64,000 bases of DNA from SIG589 sp045652465 (GTDB taxonomy: Bacteria > Bacillota > Clostridia > Oscillospirales > Acutalibacteraceae): the NCBI GenBank assembly GCA_045652465.1, contig JAZRUI010000006.1, positions 1 through 64,000 on the forward strand. Direction: 5' to 3'. Positions within the stretch are counted from its first letter, which is position 1; each line of letters opens with the position of its first letter. Positions 32,996 through 40,737 of this stretch are shown piece after piece. Under the pieces are notes generated by a model. That model saw only the letters and a program-made list of their open reading frames with translations. It was not told the DNA's origin and searched no databases. Position numbers and translations under genes: made by a program.

Positions 32996-34057
32996 TTATA
33001 AAATTGTTCCGCCGCCGATAACAATATTGCCATCATATAAAACAACCGCCTGACCTTTCGAAATTGCCCTTTGCGGGGCATCGAAGGTTATAAAAACGGT
33101 GTTATCATCGTTGACGGTTATGGTTGCGGGTTGTTCTTTTTGGTTATAGCGAATTCGCGCGTTAGCTCTAAAGGTTTTAGGCGGAGTTTTGAAGGCAATC
33201 CAATTAAAATCGTTTGCGGTCAGTTGCGTTGAAAACAGTTCTTCGTTTGAACATAACACAACATTGTTATTTACCGTATCCTTTTCGCAAACATACATTG
33301 GAGCGGGCAGGGCAAGCCCCAAGCCTTTTCGCTGACCGATGGTGTAGCGAATAATGCCTTTATGAGTGCCGAGTTTTTTGCCAGTTTTATCAATGAAATC
33401 GCCATCAGGATAGGTTTTGCCCGTTTGCGCTTCGATAAATGCGGCATAGTCGCCGTCAGGCACAAAGCAAATATCTTGGCTATCGTGTTTTTTAGCGTTA
33501 ATAAAACCGTTTTCTTCGGCTATATTTCGGGTTTGCTCCTTTGTTAGAGAGCCGAGCGGGAAAAGAGTGTGCGCCAGCTGCTCTTGGGTTAGCGAAAACA
33601 AAACATAGGACTGGTCCTTGCTGTCATCAAGCGCCTTTTTCAACAAATAACGCTCGCCGCTTTTTTCAATTCTCGCATAATGACCCGTAACGATATAATC
33701 AAACTCCATCTCTTTCATTTTATCAAAGAAACGCTGGAATTTAATGTAGCGGTTGCAGTCGATGCAGGGGTTGGGGGTTGCGCCAACCTCATATGCCTTA
33801 ATAAAGCGGCTGATAACCTCATCCTTAAAATCGGCTGTTAGGTTGAAAATATGAAAAGGCATACCGAGCTTATCGGCAATTTCGTTTGCATCTCGAATAT
33901 CATCGAGCGAACAACAGGTGTTTTCATCGCCCAAAATATCCTCGCCGCGATATAGCTTCATGGTTGCGCCGGCGCAGTCATATCCCTCTTTAACGCAAAG
34001 ATATGCCGCAACGCTTGAATCAACTCCGCCGCTCATGGCGATAAGCGCTTTTTTCAT
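32996..34057 (-). CDS. mnmA: tRNA-specific 2-thiouridylase MnmA
   Basis: Thiolates U34 in tRNA-Lys, -Glu and -Gln. PP-loop ATP site SGGVDSSVAAY at the N-terminus, first catalytic Cys in NPCIDCNRYIKF, GHYARIE, KDQSYVLFSLTQEQL, and the second catalytic Cys in DSQDICFVPDGDY; then the beta-barrel C-terminal domain. ATG 34057 is preferred to an in-frame codon at 34102 because of the AGGTGAT site and the MKKALIAMSGG start. 353 residues is normal. A tRNA-Lys (UUU) substrate gene lies about 5 kb downstream in the window. Confidence 0.96.
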   Translation of the reverse strand: MKKALIAMSGGVDSSVAAYLCVKEGYDCAGATMKLYRGEDILGDENTCCSLDDIRDANEIADKLGMPFHIFNLTADFKDEVISRFIKAYEVGATPNPCIDCNRYIKFQRFFDKMKEMEFDYIVTGHYARIEKSGERYLLKKALDDSKDQSYVLFSLTQEQLAHTLFPLGSLTKEQTRNIAEENGFINAKKHDSQDICFVPDGDYAAFIEAQTGKTYPDGDFIDKTGKKLGTHKGIIRYTIGQRKGLGLALPAPMYVCEKDTVNNNVVLCSNEELFSTQLTANDFNWIAFKTPPKTFRANARIRYNQKEQPATITVNDDNTVFITFDAPQRAISKGQAVVLYDGNIVIGGGTIL

Positions 34058-34120
34058 ATAATCACCTCCGCTTTTACCAGTGTATTTTATCACACGGAGC
34101 ATGATTAGTCAATCAGTGAG

Positions 34121-36250
34121 CTATGTTAAAATAGTGGAAAACAACTTAATTATAGAGCAAACCGCTATGCCGCAAAGGGTTGGTATCGCGGCGGATAAAA
34201 AGGTCCATTTTAGGCTGCCCGTTTCTTTTTTTATGGTTAATAAGGTTGTTGAGCATGGCCAATGCATCAGCGAGAAGGCAATAAAGCAAATGGCGGTTGT
34301 TATAGTCCATCCGTTTTGCAAGAGAATATCCTTTATTGCCGAAATGCTTTGAATATCGCTTAAGGAGCCGTTTGAGAGGTAAGCCATAATGGTTAACGGC
34401 AAAACGATTTCGTTGGCAGGAAAGCCTAAAATAAAGGCGGTTAGTATAACTCCGTCAAGCCCTATTATCTTGGCAAAGGGGTCTAAAAAATTAGAGCAAA
34501 GCGAAAGCAGCGACTGATTATTATAATTTGCATTCGCCATTATCCAAATAAAAATTCCCGCAGGAGCGGCAACTAAAACCGCTCTTCCTAAAACGAATAA
34601 TGTGCGGTCAAAAATCGACCTTATAATAACCTTGCCGATTTGCGGGGTTCGATAGGGCGGCATTTCAAGGGTGAAGGATGAGGGGATTCCTTTGAGCAGC
34701 GTAGCCGATAGCAAACGAGTTATCAAGAGGGTCATAACTATTCCGAAAACTATAACCGCGCTTAAAATAATTGCCGATAAAAAACTGCTTTCGGTTTTAG
34801 CGGCGCCCCCCAAAAAGAAAATCGTTATTATGGTTATAAGAGCGGGGAAGCGCCCGTTGCAGGGAACAAAATTGTTTGTGATTATGGCTAATAATCGCTC
34901 TCTCGGCGAGTCGATTATCCTTGCGCCAACAACCCCTGCCGCATTACATCCGAATCCCATACACATCGTTAAGGCTTGCTTACCGCACGCGTTACATTTT
35001 TTTAAGGGTTTATCAAGGTTATATGCGATTCGCGGGAGGTAGCCAACATCTTCGAGCAGCGTGAAAAGCGGAAAGAATATTGCCATTGGCGGCAGCATAA
35101 CTGCGACAACCCAAAACAGCACCTTGAGCATACCGTCGCATATTATTCCGCGCAGCCAAGCGGGCGCCGCCGCAAGAAGAGCTTCCACCTTTCTCAAAAC
35201 TGCGTTCAAAAAATCGCTGATAATCATGCTGGGATAGTTTGCGGCGGTAATGGTTATCCAAAATATTAATGCCAAAAACAGCAGCATAACAGGGTAACCG
35301 ATAAACTTGCCCGTTAGAATCTTATCGATTCTTCTATCTAAAATATCATAGGGCTTTGAATCGGTTTTGATGCAGTTTTTTGCGATTTTCTCGGCTGATG
35401 ATATAACCGAACAAGCGATTGTATCTTTGATTTTTTCTTCGGTTAATCCAAGCTTTAGAAAATCATCCTTTATTTCTTTAAGGCAGTTATTTATTTCGAT
35501 GTCTTCCAAAATGGAGAAGTTTAAAAATTTTTCGCACTCATCCAGTAACGATTTATCAGGCGCGAGCAGTTGCAAGCATAGCCAGCGACTGTTTATTCTA
35601 TTGTTCGTGATTTTTTTAACTATTGGTTTTAGCTTCGCGATTGCGCCTTCAATCTCTTCGGTATAATTAAGCGTGAAAGGGGAGGAGTCGCGCTTATATG
35701 CCATAACATCATCAATCGCTGCCGTTAGTTTCCCAATCTCTTTTTTATTTCGGGCGGAAATTCCTATAACGGGCACGCCAAGGCTTTGCGATAGAGCGTT
35801 TAAATTTATAAGTATGTTTTTCTTTCTTGCCTCATCCATCAAATTAACGCATACTATTGCATTTTTTTGGATTTCGATGGTTTGCAGCACTAAATTCAAA
35901 TTTCGTTCAAGACAGGTTGCATCGCAAACAACTACAGTAACTGCGGCATCCCCGAAACATATGTAGTTTCGCGCAACCTCTTCTTCGGCTGAATGGGCAA
36001 ATAGGGAATAGGTGCCCGGTATATCAACAATATAATAGGTGTTATCCTTATATTTGTAATAGCCTGCGGCATTCGAAACAGTTTTCCCCGGCCAGTTGCC
36101 TGTGTGTTGCTTTAATCCCGTAAGGGAGTTGAAAATGGTGCTCTTGCCGACATTTGGATTGCCCGCAAGAACAACCTTAATATTATTGTTATTATCAATT
36201 TTTTTGTTTTTGAAAAGGGCGCTGCCAACTGAATTTTTGGTTAATCCCAT
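34121..36250 (-). CDS. feoB: Ferrous iron transport protein B
   Basis: GTP-gated Fe(II) uptake protein. Cytoplasmic G domain: GNPNVGKSTIFN (G1), the TGNWPGKTV switch I, DIPGTYSL (G3), NLMD (G4); a GDI spacer domain to about 270; then the membrane part with the two gate motifs (GVVGARIIDSPRERLLAI and the later PANEIVLPL) and CMGFGCNAAG with the conserved Cys. ATG 36250 overlaps the end of feoA; in-frame upstream codons lie inside feoA. 709 residues. A C-terminal FeoC-like part is absent, as in many clostridia. Confidence 0.96.
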   Translation of the reverse strand: MGLTKNSVGSALFKNKKIDNNNNIKVVLAGNPNVGKSTIFNSLTGLKQHTGNWPGKTVSNAAGYYKYKDNTYYIVDIPGTYSLFAHSAEEEVARNYICFGDAAVTVVVCDATCLERNLNLVLQTIEIQKNAIVCVNLMDEARKKNILINLNALSQSLGVPVIGISARNKKEIGKLTAAIDDVMAYKRDSSPFTLNYTEEIEGAIAKLKPIVKKITNNRINSRWLCLQLLAPDKSLLDECEKFLNFSILEDIEINNCLKEIKDDFLKLGLTEEKIKDTIACSVISSAEKIAKNCIKTDSKPYDILDRRIDKILTGKFIGYPVMLLFLALIFWITITAANYPSMIISDFLNAVLRKVEALLAAAPAWLRGIICDGMLKVLFWVVAVMLPPMAIFFPLFTLLEDVGYLPRIAYNLDKPLKKCNACGKQALTMCMGFGCNAAGVVGARIIDSPRERLLAIITNNFVPCNGRFPALITIITIFFLGGAAKTESSFLSAIILSAVIVFGIVMTLLITRLLSATLLKGIPSSFTLEMPPYRTPQIGKVIIRSIFDRTLFVLGRAVLVAAPAGIFIWIMANANYNNQSLLSLCSNFLDPFAKIIGLDGVILTAFILGFPANEIVLPLTIMAYLSNGSLSDIQSISAIKDILLQNGWTITTAICFIAFSLMHWPCSTTLLTIKKETGSLKWTFLSAAIPTLCGIAVCSIIKLFSTILT

Positions 36251-36251
36251 T

Positions 36252-36497
36252 CTATTTCGCCCCGTTCTTGCTAACCAAAACATCCTTGCAATCTTCGGCA
36301 CGGATGGCTATAACTGCACCTCTTATTAAATATGCAGCGGGGTCGCCCAGCGGACTTTTGCCAACACATTCTATCTTTGTGTTTTCTATTAAGCCAATAT
36401 CTTGAAAACGGCGGCGCATTGAACCTTTAATGTTGATTTTCTTAACCAACGCCTGCTCGCCGGGTTTAATATTATAAAGCGGAATGTATTCTTCCAT
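36252..36497 (-). CDS. feoA: Ferrous iron transport protein A
   Basis: SH3-like small protein (81 aa) that supports FeoB. Motifs GSMRRRFQDIGLIENTKIE and GDPAAYLIRGAVIAIRAEDC are typical. The stop TAG overlaps the feoB start region, giving a feoAB operon. A Fur or DtxR-type box was searched for in 36498-36620 but not convincingly found. Confidence 0.94.
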   Translation of the reverse strand: MEEYIPLYNIKPGEQALVKKINIKGSMRRRFQDIGLIENTKIECVGKSPLGDPAAYLIRGAVIAIRAEDCKDVLVSKNGAK

Positions 36498-36738
36498 AAT
36501 AGTGTCACCTTCGATTTAGTATGGTTCTATTATTAGGCTATTCCTTTCTTTGTTATGATGATACTTTTTAATAAAAATAGGGTTATTTGTAATAATATAG
36601 AACTATATGAATATATTGCTTTTTTCGATAGCTGTGTTGCCTAAAGAGGTTAATTTTTCGCTAAAAAATTATGTGTGTTTCACCGCTTGATTTTGCGCAA
36701 AAAACTATTATATAATTTTTGCGAAAGGAATGATAGCA

Positions 36739-37134
36739 ATGCAATTTATTGATGCATACAACAAGATTAAGAGAACCTTAAAAACCGCAAAGGCTGACAA
36801 AATCGAAGGGCATTTGGCAATTCAAATTAATTTAACCGATGCGGATGCAGGGGGAATAATGTATTTGGAGGTTGTTGACGGCAAATTATATGTTGAGCCT
36901 TATGATTATTTCGATAACGATGCGACGCTTGCGGTTAGCAGCAAGGACTTTATCGATATAATGACCTCGAAGCTTGATTTTGATAAGGCACTCGAAGAGG
37001 GAAGACTTGCGATTTACGGCGACACCCGGCGTGCGCTTCAAATTAAAACCTTAATCAAAAAGCCAACTGCTCGCAAGCCTGCTGCTAAAAAGGCAACTGT
37101 TGCAAAACCCGCTAAAAAGGGAACAACTAAATAA
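36739..37134 (+). CDS. SCP2 sterol-binding-fold protein with basic Lys/Ala/Pro tail
   Basis: 131 residues. The first 105 have the SCP2-like pattern (IEGHLAIQINLTDADAGGIMYLEVVDGKLYVEPY, later DDATLAVSSKDFIDIMTSKLDFDKALEEGRLAIYGD), a small lipid-carrier fold found as stand-alone proteins in Firmicutes. The last 30 residues are a low-complexity Lys/Ala/Pro/Thr tail (KPAAKKA, KPAKKG) like histone-H1 or RNA-binding tails, probably unstructured and nucleic-acid or polyanion binding. ATG 36739 follows GAAAGGA. Isolated gene. Ligand unknown. Confidence 0.75.
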   Translation: MQFIDAYNKIKRTLKTAKADKIEGHLAIQINLTDADAGGIMYLEVVDGKLYVEPYDYFDNDATLAVSSKDFIDIMTSKLDFDKALEEGRLAIYGDTRRALQIKTLIKKPTARKPAAKKATVAKPAKKGTTK

Positions 37135-37149
37135 AAAAATATAGTTTAA

Positions 37150-37178
37150 AAAAACCGCGTTTTTGACGCGGTTTTTAA
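37150..37178 (+). terminator. Terminator
   Basis: AAAAACCGCGT/ACGCGGTTTTT stem with TTTTG loop and T tract. Confidence 0.9.
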
Positions 37179-37341
37179 TACTTTTCAAAGAATTTTATTC
37201 CACTTTTCCACAATCTCAAACCCCATATTTTGTGTATTGTTAAAAATTTTGTCACAAAATGTTTAAAAACTATTGAAAATTTTAGATTTTTTGGTATTAT
37301 ATACATAGCGACCCCAATTTTATCAAAGGAGAGATTCTAAA

Positions 37342-38748
37342 ATGGACAAGTTCTTCAAAATTTCAGAACGCGGTTCCAACGTTAGAACTGAAATCATTGC
37401 AGGTCTTACTACATTCTTTGCAATGGCTTACATCCTGATTGTTAACCCCAATCAGATCGTTGGCTTCAGTTTCGGCGTTCCCGGAATTTCGCAAATCTGG
37501 AACTCCGTTTACGTTGCAACCATCGTTGCTACCGTAATCGGTACACTTCTTTATGCATTCTATGCAAAGCTACCTTTTGCACAGTCGTGCGGAATGGGTC
37601 TTAACTCATTCTTCTTTGTTTCCTTTGTTCTTCCCGAAGTATTAAAGGGCGACAAGGGCAACACAATTGCCGGATATCAGACTGGTTTGGTTATAATCCT
37701 CGTTTCGGGTATTATCTTCCTTCTCCTTTCTATCACCGGTGCACGCGTTTATATTGCAAAAGCAATGCCTGATTGCATTAAAAAGGCTATTCCTGCAGGT
37801 ATCGGTCTTTTCATTGCATTCATCGGTTTCCAGAATGTTGGCATCGTACAGGACAACCAGTACACATTAGTTCAGTTCGTTAAGCTTCAGGGTGTTAAGT
37901 GGGCTGCTGTTGCTCCCGCAGTTATCGCTCTTGTTGGCTTCGTTATTATTGCTATCCTTTCCAAGCTTAAGGTTAAGGGTGCTGTTTTACTCGGCATTCT
38001 TGCTACCACCGTTATTTACTATCTTGCAACTTGGACTACTCCGAGCTTTGATATGGCTTCGGCAACCGAGCCCTTCAAGGATTTCGCAAAGATCGGTATC
38101 ACCGGCGTATTCAAGATTGATTCTTGGAAGAACGCATTCGGTGGTGAAGCTCTCGGCGGCATCTTCTCCGCTATCATGCTCGTTGTAACCTTCTGCCTCG
38201 TTGATATGTTCGATACCATCGGAACCCTCTATGGTACCGCTTCTGAGGCTGATATGCTCGATGAGAACGGCGACCCCGTTGATGTTGACAAGGCTATGAC
38301 TTGTGACTCCGTTGCAACCGTTGCTGGTGCTGTTTGCGGTACCTCCACCGTTACAACCTTCGTTGAGTCGGCTTCCGGCGTTGCTGCAGGCGGTAGAACC
38401 GGTCTTACCAGCTTGGTAACCTCTATCTGCTTCGCACTCTGCCTCTTCTTATCTCCGATTGCAAGCATCATTCCTTCCGCTGCAACCGCTCCCGCTCTTA
38501 TCTTCGTTGGCGTTCTTATGATGAAGAACTTTGCTAAGGTTGATATGGATGATATGAGAAGTGCAGTTCCTGCATTCCTCACCTTCGCTATGATGCCCCT
38601 TACTTATTCCATTGCTAATGGTATCGGCATCGGCGCTATCGCATACACTCTTATTACCTTATTCACCGGTAATTACAAGAAGAAGGACATCGCAGTTACT
38701 ATTATTGCTCTCCTCTTCGTTTGCAAGTTTGTATTCGGTACTATGTAA
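37342..38748 (+). CDS. NCS2 family purine permease (AzgA-type)
   Basis: 468 residues, about 12-14 helices. AzgA-like marks: RGSNVRTEIIAGLTTFFAMAYILIVNP at the N-terminus, QSCGMGLNSFFFVSF, the substrate region GLFIAFIGFQNVGIV, VDMFDTIGTLYGTASEADM, and TSTVTTFVESASGVAAGGRTGLTSL. The group imports adenine, guanine or hypoxanthine with protons. The 160-bp leader was checked for a purine riboswitch and none was seen. RBS AAAGGAG precedes ATG 37342. A TATA-like -10 (TATTATATAC) lies near 37293. Confidence 0.93.
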   Translation: MDKFFKISERGSNVRTEIIAGLTTFFAMAYILIVNPNQIVGFSFGVPGISQIWNSVYVATIVATVIGTLLYAFYAKLPFAQSCGMGLNSFFFVSFVLPEVLKGDKGNTIAGYQTGLVIILVSGIIFLLLSITGARVYIAKAMPDCIKKAIPAGIGLFIAFIGFQNVGIVQDNQYTLVQFVKLQGVKWAAVAPAVIALVGFVIIAILSKLKVKGAVLLGILATTVIYYLATWTTPSFDMASATEPFKDFAKIGITGVFKIDSWKNAFGGEALGGIFSAIMLVVTFCLVDMFDTIGTLYGTASEADMLDENGDPVDVDKAMTCDSVATVAGAVCGTSTVTTFVESASGVAAGGRTGLTSLVTSICFALCLFLSPIASIIPSAATAPALIFVGVLMMKNFAKVDMDDMRSAVPAFLTFAMMPLTYSIANGIGIGAIAYTLITLFTGNYKKKDIAVTIIALLFVCKFVFGTM

Positions 38749-38758
38749 TAAAAATAGG

Positions 38759-38789
38759 CACCCCTCGGAAAACCGAGGGGTGTTTTTTT
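38759..38789 (+). terminator. Terminator after purine permease
   Basis: CACCCCTCGG-AAAA-CCGAGGGGTG followed by T7. Confidence 0.95.
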
Positions 38790-38830
38790 ATTTTGCGAAA
38801 ATATAGGGTAGGGGGCTAACCAAAAAATAA

Positions 38831-38847
38831 CCCTCCTTTTCGAATCC
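38831..38847 (-). repeat. 17-bp tag GGATTCGAAAAGGAGGG, copy 1
   Basis: Identical to 39014-38998 (minus strand). In both cases it lies just after a terminator that follows a tRNA-Lys 3' end. Here it reads on from CGGGGATTCG, a near-complement of the tRNA T arm. Confidence 0.9.
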
Positions 38848-38865
38848 CCGAGAAAAAAGAAAAAC

Positions 38866-38896
38866 CCGAAACACTCAAAAGAGTATTTCGGGCTTT
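38866..38896 (-). terminator. Terminator behind the tRNA-Lys 3' fragment
   Basis: On the minus strand AAGCCCGAAATACTC-TTTT-GAGTGTTTCGGGTTTTT, with G-T pairs, then a T tract. Probably the original tRNA-Lys terminator displaced from the intact gene. Confidence 0.85.
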
Positions 38897-38917
38897 TGGT
38901 GACCCATCGGGGATTCG
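38895..38917 (-). repeat. Direct repeat: detached 3' end of tRNA-Lys
   Basis: 23 bp identical to 39069-39091: on the minus strand the T-arm 3' half, acceptor 3' strand, discriminator, CCA and two A. No 5' tRNA part precedes it; the hairpin-rich insert abuts it directly. Confidence 0.95.
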
Positions 38918-39068
38918 CTACGCCGCTGTCGCGCCTACACGCCCACGTCGGCGAAAACAATTATTAATTGTTTTCTTCCGCAAATCAAAGATTTGCTCCC
39001 TCCTTTTCGAATCCGCTAATTTTTTGCAAAAAAATAAAGACATCACGCAAAAACGCGTAATGTCTTTA
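38918..39068 (-). other. 151-bp segment between tRNA-Lys and its detached 3' copy
   Basis: From the tRNA outward it holds a terminator (39031-39068), the 17-bp tag (39014-38998), and palindromes: GCAAATC/GATTTGC (38980-38996), the 23-bp palindrome GAAAACAATTA/TAATTGTTTTC (38953-38975), and a GC-rich end with GCGACAGCGGCGTAG. The tag starts GGATTCG and the far end is CGAATCC, so the core is bounded by an inverted heptamer equal to the tRNA T-loop. No coding potential. It resembles the tRNA-Leu insert in size and structure but not in sequence. Confidence 0.8.
38998..39014 (-). repeat. 17-bp tag GGATTCGAAAAGGAGGG, copy 2
   Basis: Second copy of the tag, 167 bp from copy 1. Together with the terminator and the tRNA 3' end it makes a repeated module: tRNA-Lys 3' end, terminator, tag. 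Confidence 0.9.
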
Positions 39069-39070
39069 TT
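39031..39070 (-). terminator. Terminator of intact tRNA-Lys
   Basis: Minus strand AATAAAGACATTACGCG-TTTTT-GCGTGATGTCTTTATT (one G-T pair), then T5 or more. Strong. Confidence 0.93.
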
Positions 39071-39146
39071 TGGTGACCCATCGGGGATTCGAACCCCGGA
39101 CACCTTGATTAAAAGTCAAGTGCTCTACCGACTGAGCTAATGGATC
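39071..39146 (-). tRNA. tRNA-Lys (anticodon UUU)
   Basis: Acceptor GATCCAT/ATGGGTC, D arm GCTC-AGTCGGTA-GAGC, anticodon loop CTTTTAA reading AAA/AAG, T arm CCGGGGTTCGAATCCCCG, discriminator A and encoded CCA (39073-39071). Complete. Its 3' 21 nt are repeated 174 bp further downstream. Confidence 0.97.
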
Positions 39147-39165
39147 ATCGATTACCGACCAAGTT

Positions 39166-39194
39166 ATTATATCAATAGATAACACGATTGTCAA
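39166..39194 (-). promoter_or_regulatory. tRNA-Lys promoter
   Basis: Minus strand TTGACA (39194-39189), 17-bp spacer, TATAAT (39171-39166). Consensus, diverging from the tRNA-Ser promoter. Confidence 0.88.
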
Positions 39195-39226
39195 GCATAA
39201 AACAAAGATTTTTATGAATTTGCTTA

Positions 39227-39255
39227 TTGACAACATATAAAATATATGATAAAAT
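39227..39255 (+). promoter_or_regulatory. tRNA-Ser cluster promoter
   Basis: TTGACA (39227-39232), 17-bp spacer, TAAAAT (39250-39255), 13 bp ahead of the first tRNA-Ser. Confidence 0.85.
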
Positions 39256-39267
39256 ATCATTCGCTGT

Positions 39268-39354
39268 GGAGAGGTGTCCGAGCGGTTTAAGGAGCTGGTC
39301 TTGAAAACCAGTGACTCGTAAGAGCCAAGGGTTCGAATCCCTTCCTCTCCGCCA
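39268..39354 (+). tRNA. tRNA-Ser (anticodon UGA)
   Basis: Acceptor GGAGAGG/CCTCTCC, anticodon loop CTTGAAA, class II variable arm, T arm AGGGTTCGAATCCCT, discriminator G, encoded CCA. Confidence 0.97.
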
Positions 39355-39393
39355 CCTCATAAAACAAAATATGCGTCTAATTAACGCTGCCAT

Positions 39394-39484
39394 GGAGTAG
39401 TACTCAAGTTGGTGACGAGGCACCCCTGCTAAGGGTGTAGGTCGGGTAACCGGCGCGAGAGTTCGAGTCTCTCCTACTCCGCCA
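39394..39484 (+). tRNA. tRNA-Ser (anticodon GCU)
   Basis: Acceptor GGAGTAG/CTACTCC, anticodon stem CACCC/GGGTG around loop CTGCTAA, long variable arm, T arm AGAGTTCGAGTCTCT, discriminator G, encoded CCA. Cotranscribed with the UGA isoacceptor 39 bp upstream. Confidence 0.97.
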
Positions 39485-39490
39485 TAAGCT

Positions 39491-39525
39491 AAAAGCACTG
39501 TCGTAAGACGGTGCTTTTGGTTTTT
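39491..39525 (+). terminator. Terminator of the tRNA-Ser pair
   Basis: AAAAGCACTGTC-GTAA-GACGGTGCTTTT, then GGTTTTT. Confidence 0.9.
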
Positions 39526-39597
39526 CTGTGAGGTTTTTACGATTTCTTTCGTGTAATTAGTGAAATGCATTTCAAAACGAATGAAAGGAGTGGCGAA

Positions 39598-40158
39598 ATG
39601 GAGAAAGACAACCTAAATTACAAGCGGTTTTGCGAAGATGGTGATGAGCAGGGACTTGTTGAGATAATAAAAGCACATAACAACGGACTAATTCTTTATC
39701 TTAACAGCATTGTTGGTAATATAAGTATTGCCGAAGAGTTAGCCGAGGATACCTTTGTGCATCTCGTAATAAAGAAACCCAAGAATAAGCAAAAAGCCTC
39801 ATTTAAAACCTGGCTTTATACAATCGCTCGCAATAAGGCAATTGATTACCTGAGAAAGGTTAAAAAGAAGGATGAACTACCGTTATCGGAGATAGAGGAT
39901 ATTTGTGCAGGCAATGACACCGTTGAGGCAGCGTATTTTGGCGATGAAAGAAAACGAATTATCTATCAAAATCTTACAAAACTTCCTGCCGATTATCGCA
40001 ATGTAATATGGCTATATTATTTTGAAGGCTTTAAATGCGATGAAGTAGCCATTTTGTTTGGCAAGAACACCCACGCCGTTGAAACGCTTCTTCATCGTGC
40101 GCGTAATGCATTAAAAAAAGAACTCGAAAAGGAGGGTTATATTCATGAAGAATTATGA
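39598..40158 (+). CDS. ECF-type RNA polymerase sigma factor (system 1)
   Basis: 186 residues. Region 2 (LNSIVGNISIAEELAEDTFVHLVIKKP, then FKTWLYTIARNKAIDYLRK) and region 4 (LTKLPADYRNVIWLYYFEGFKCDEVAILFGKNTHAVETLLHRARNALKK) are complete. ATG 39598 follows AAGGAG; an in-frame ATG 33 bp upstream is less likely. The next gene overlaps by 14 bp and encodes a one-helix protein in the anti-sigma position. The signal and regulon are not evident. Confidence 0.92.
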   Translation: MEKDNLNYKRFCEDGDEQGLVEIIKAHNNGLILYLNSIVGNISIAEELAEDTFVHLVIKKPKNKQKASFKTWLYTIARNKAIDYLRKVKKKDELPLSEIEDICAGNDTVEAAYFGDERKRIIYQNLTKLPADYRNVIWLYYFEGFKCDEVAILFGKNTHAVETLLHRARNALKKELEKEGYIHEEL

Positions 40159-40642
40159 GGAAATGTCCAACAGCGTTTTAAAACGCATTGAAACCTATAA
40201 AACACACAAATATATAAAGGTTAGCAAAAATATTCGCGTTGCTTTTTTGGCCTCCTCACTTTGCATAGTTGTGCTTGCAGGATTTTTTGCATTTGGCAAA
40301 GGCCCAGCATCACAAACAAATAATTATGATTATTTATTAGATTATAGTTACACCTATACACCCGAGCTTGTCGCTAGGATTAAGGAGTTAAAAGAGCAAG
40401 GGGACAAAATTGCTTGGGTTTATTATGATAATTCTATTTATTTTCAACTTCAGGGTTTGGAAGAGAAATATATAGAATCTTTGGCTTTGGGAAAAAGACT
40501 TGGCTGTGCTGATAAATTCACAGGCGCTTATGAGAACAATGCATTTGAGTTAAGCGGAGAGGTTTACACAGTGGAGGGCAATGATGAACTGCTTGTTATA
40601 AAATTAAATAACGGTGGTACGGTTGTTTTAAAAGAAGAATAA
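40145..40642 (+). CDS. Single-pass membrane protein, probable anti-sigma partner
   Basis: 165 residues: short cytoplasmic N-terminus (MKNYEEMSNSVLKRIETYK...), one helix (about 29-48, VAFLASSLCIVVLAGFFAF) and an outside domain of about 110 residues with no recognised fold. Overlap with the sigma gene and the type II topology are those of clostridial ECF anti-sigma factors, whose cytoplasmic part is often too short for a ZAS zinc motif; none is seen. Function by position only. Confidence 0.65.
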   Translation: MKNYEEMSNSVLKRIETYKTHKYIKVSKNIRVAFLASSLCIVVLAGFFAFGKGPASQTNNYDYLLDYSYTYTPELVARIKELKEQGDKIAWVYYDNSIYFQLQGLEEKYIESLALGKRLGCADKFTGAYENNAFELSGEVYTVEGNDELLVIKLNNGGTVVLKEE

Positions 40643-40650
40643 CCTATCGT

Positions 40651-40681
40651 GGCGGGCGTCTTTGGATGTCCGTCTTTTTTA
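40651..40681 (+). terminator. Terminator
   Basis: GGCGGGCGTC-TTT-GGATGTCCGTC with three G-T pairs, then T6. Confidence 0.75.
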
Positions 40682-40737
40682 TTGCGGGCAAAATTATTTT
40701 GTGGTATTATAAAAGAAAAATGCTTTGGGGGATAAAT

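Noticed and set aside
36498..36620. Fur or DtxR-type box ahead of feoA
   Set aside because: Several AT-rich palindromes but none with convincing match to a known consensus.
37180..37341. Purine riboswitch before the purine permease gene
   Set aside because: The conserved loop and core blocks of the purine aptamer are absent.
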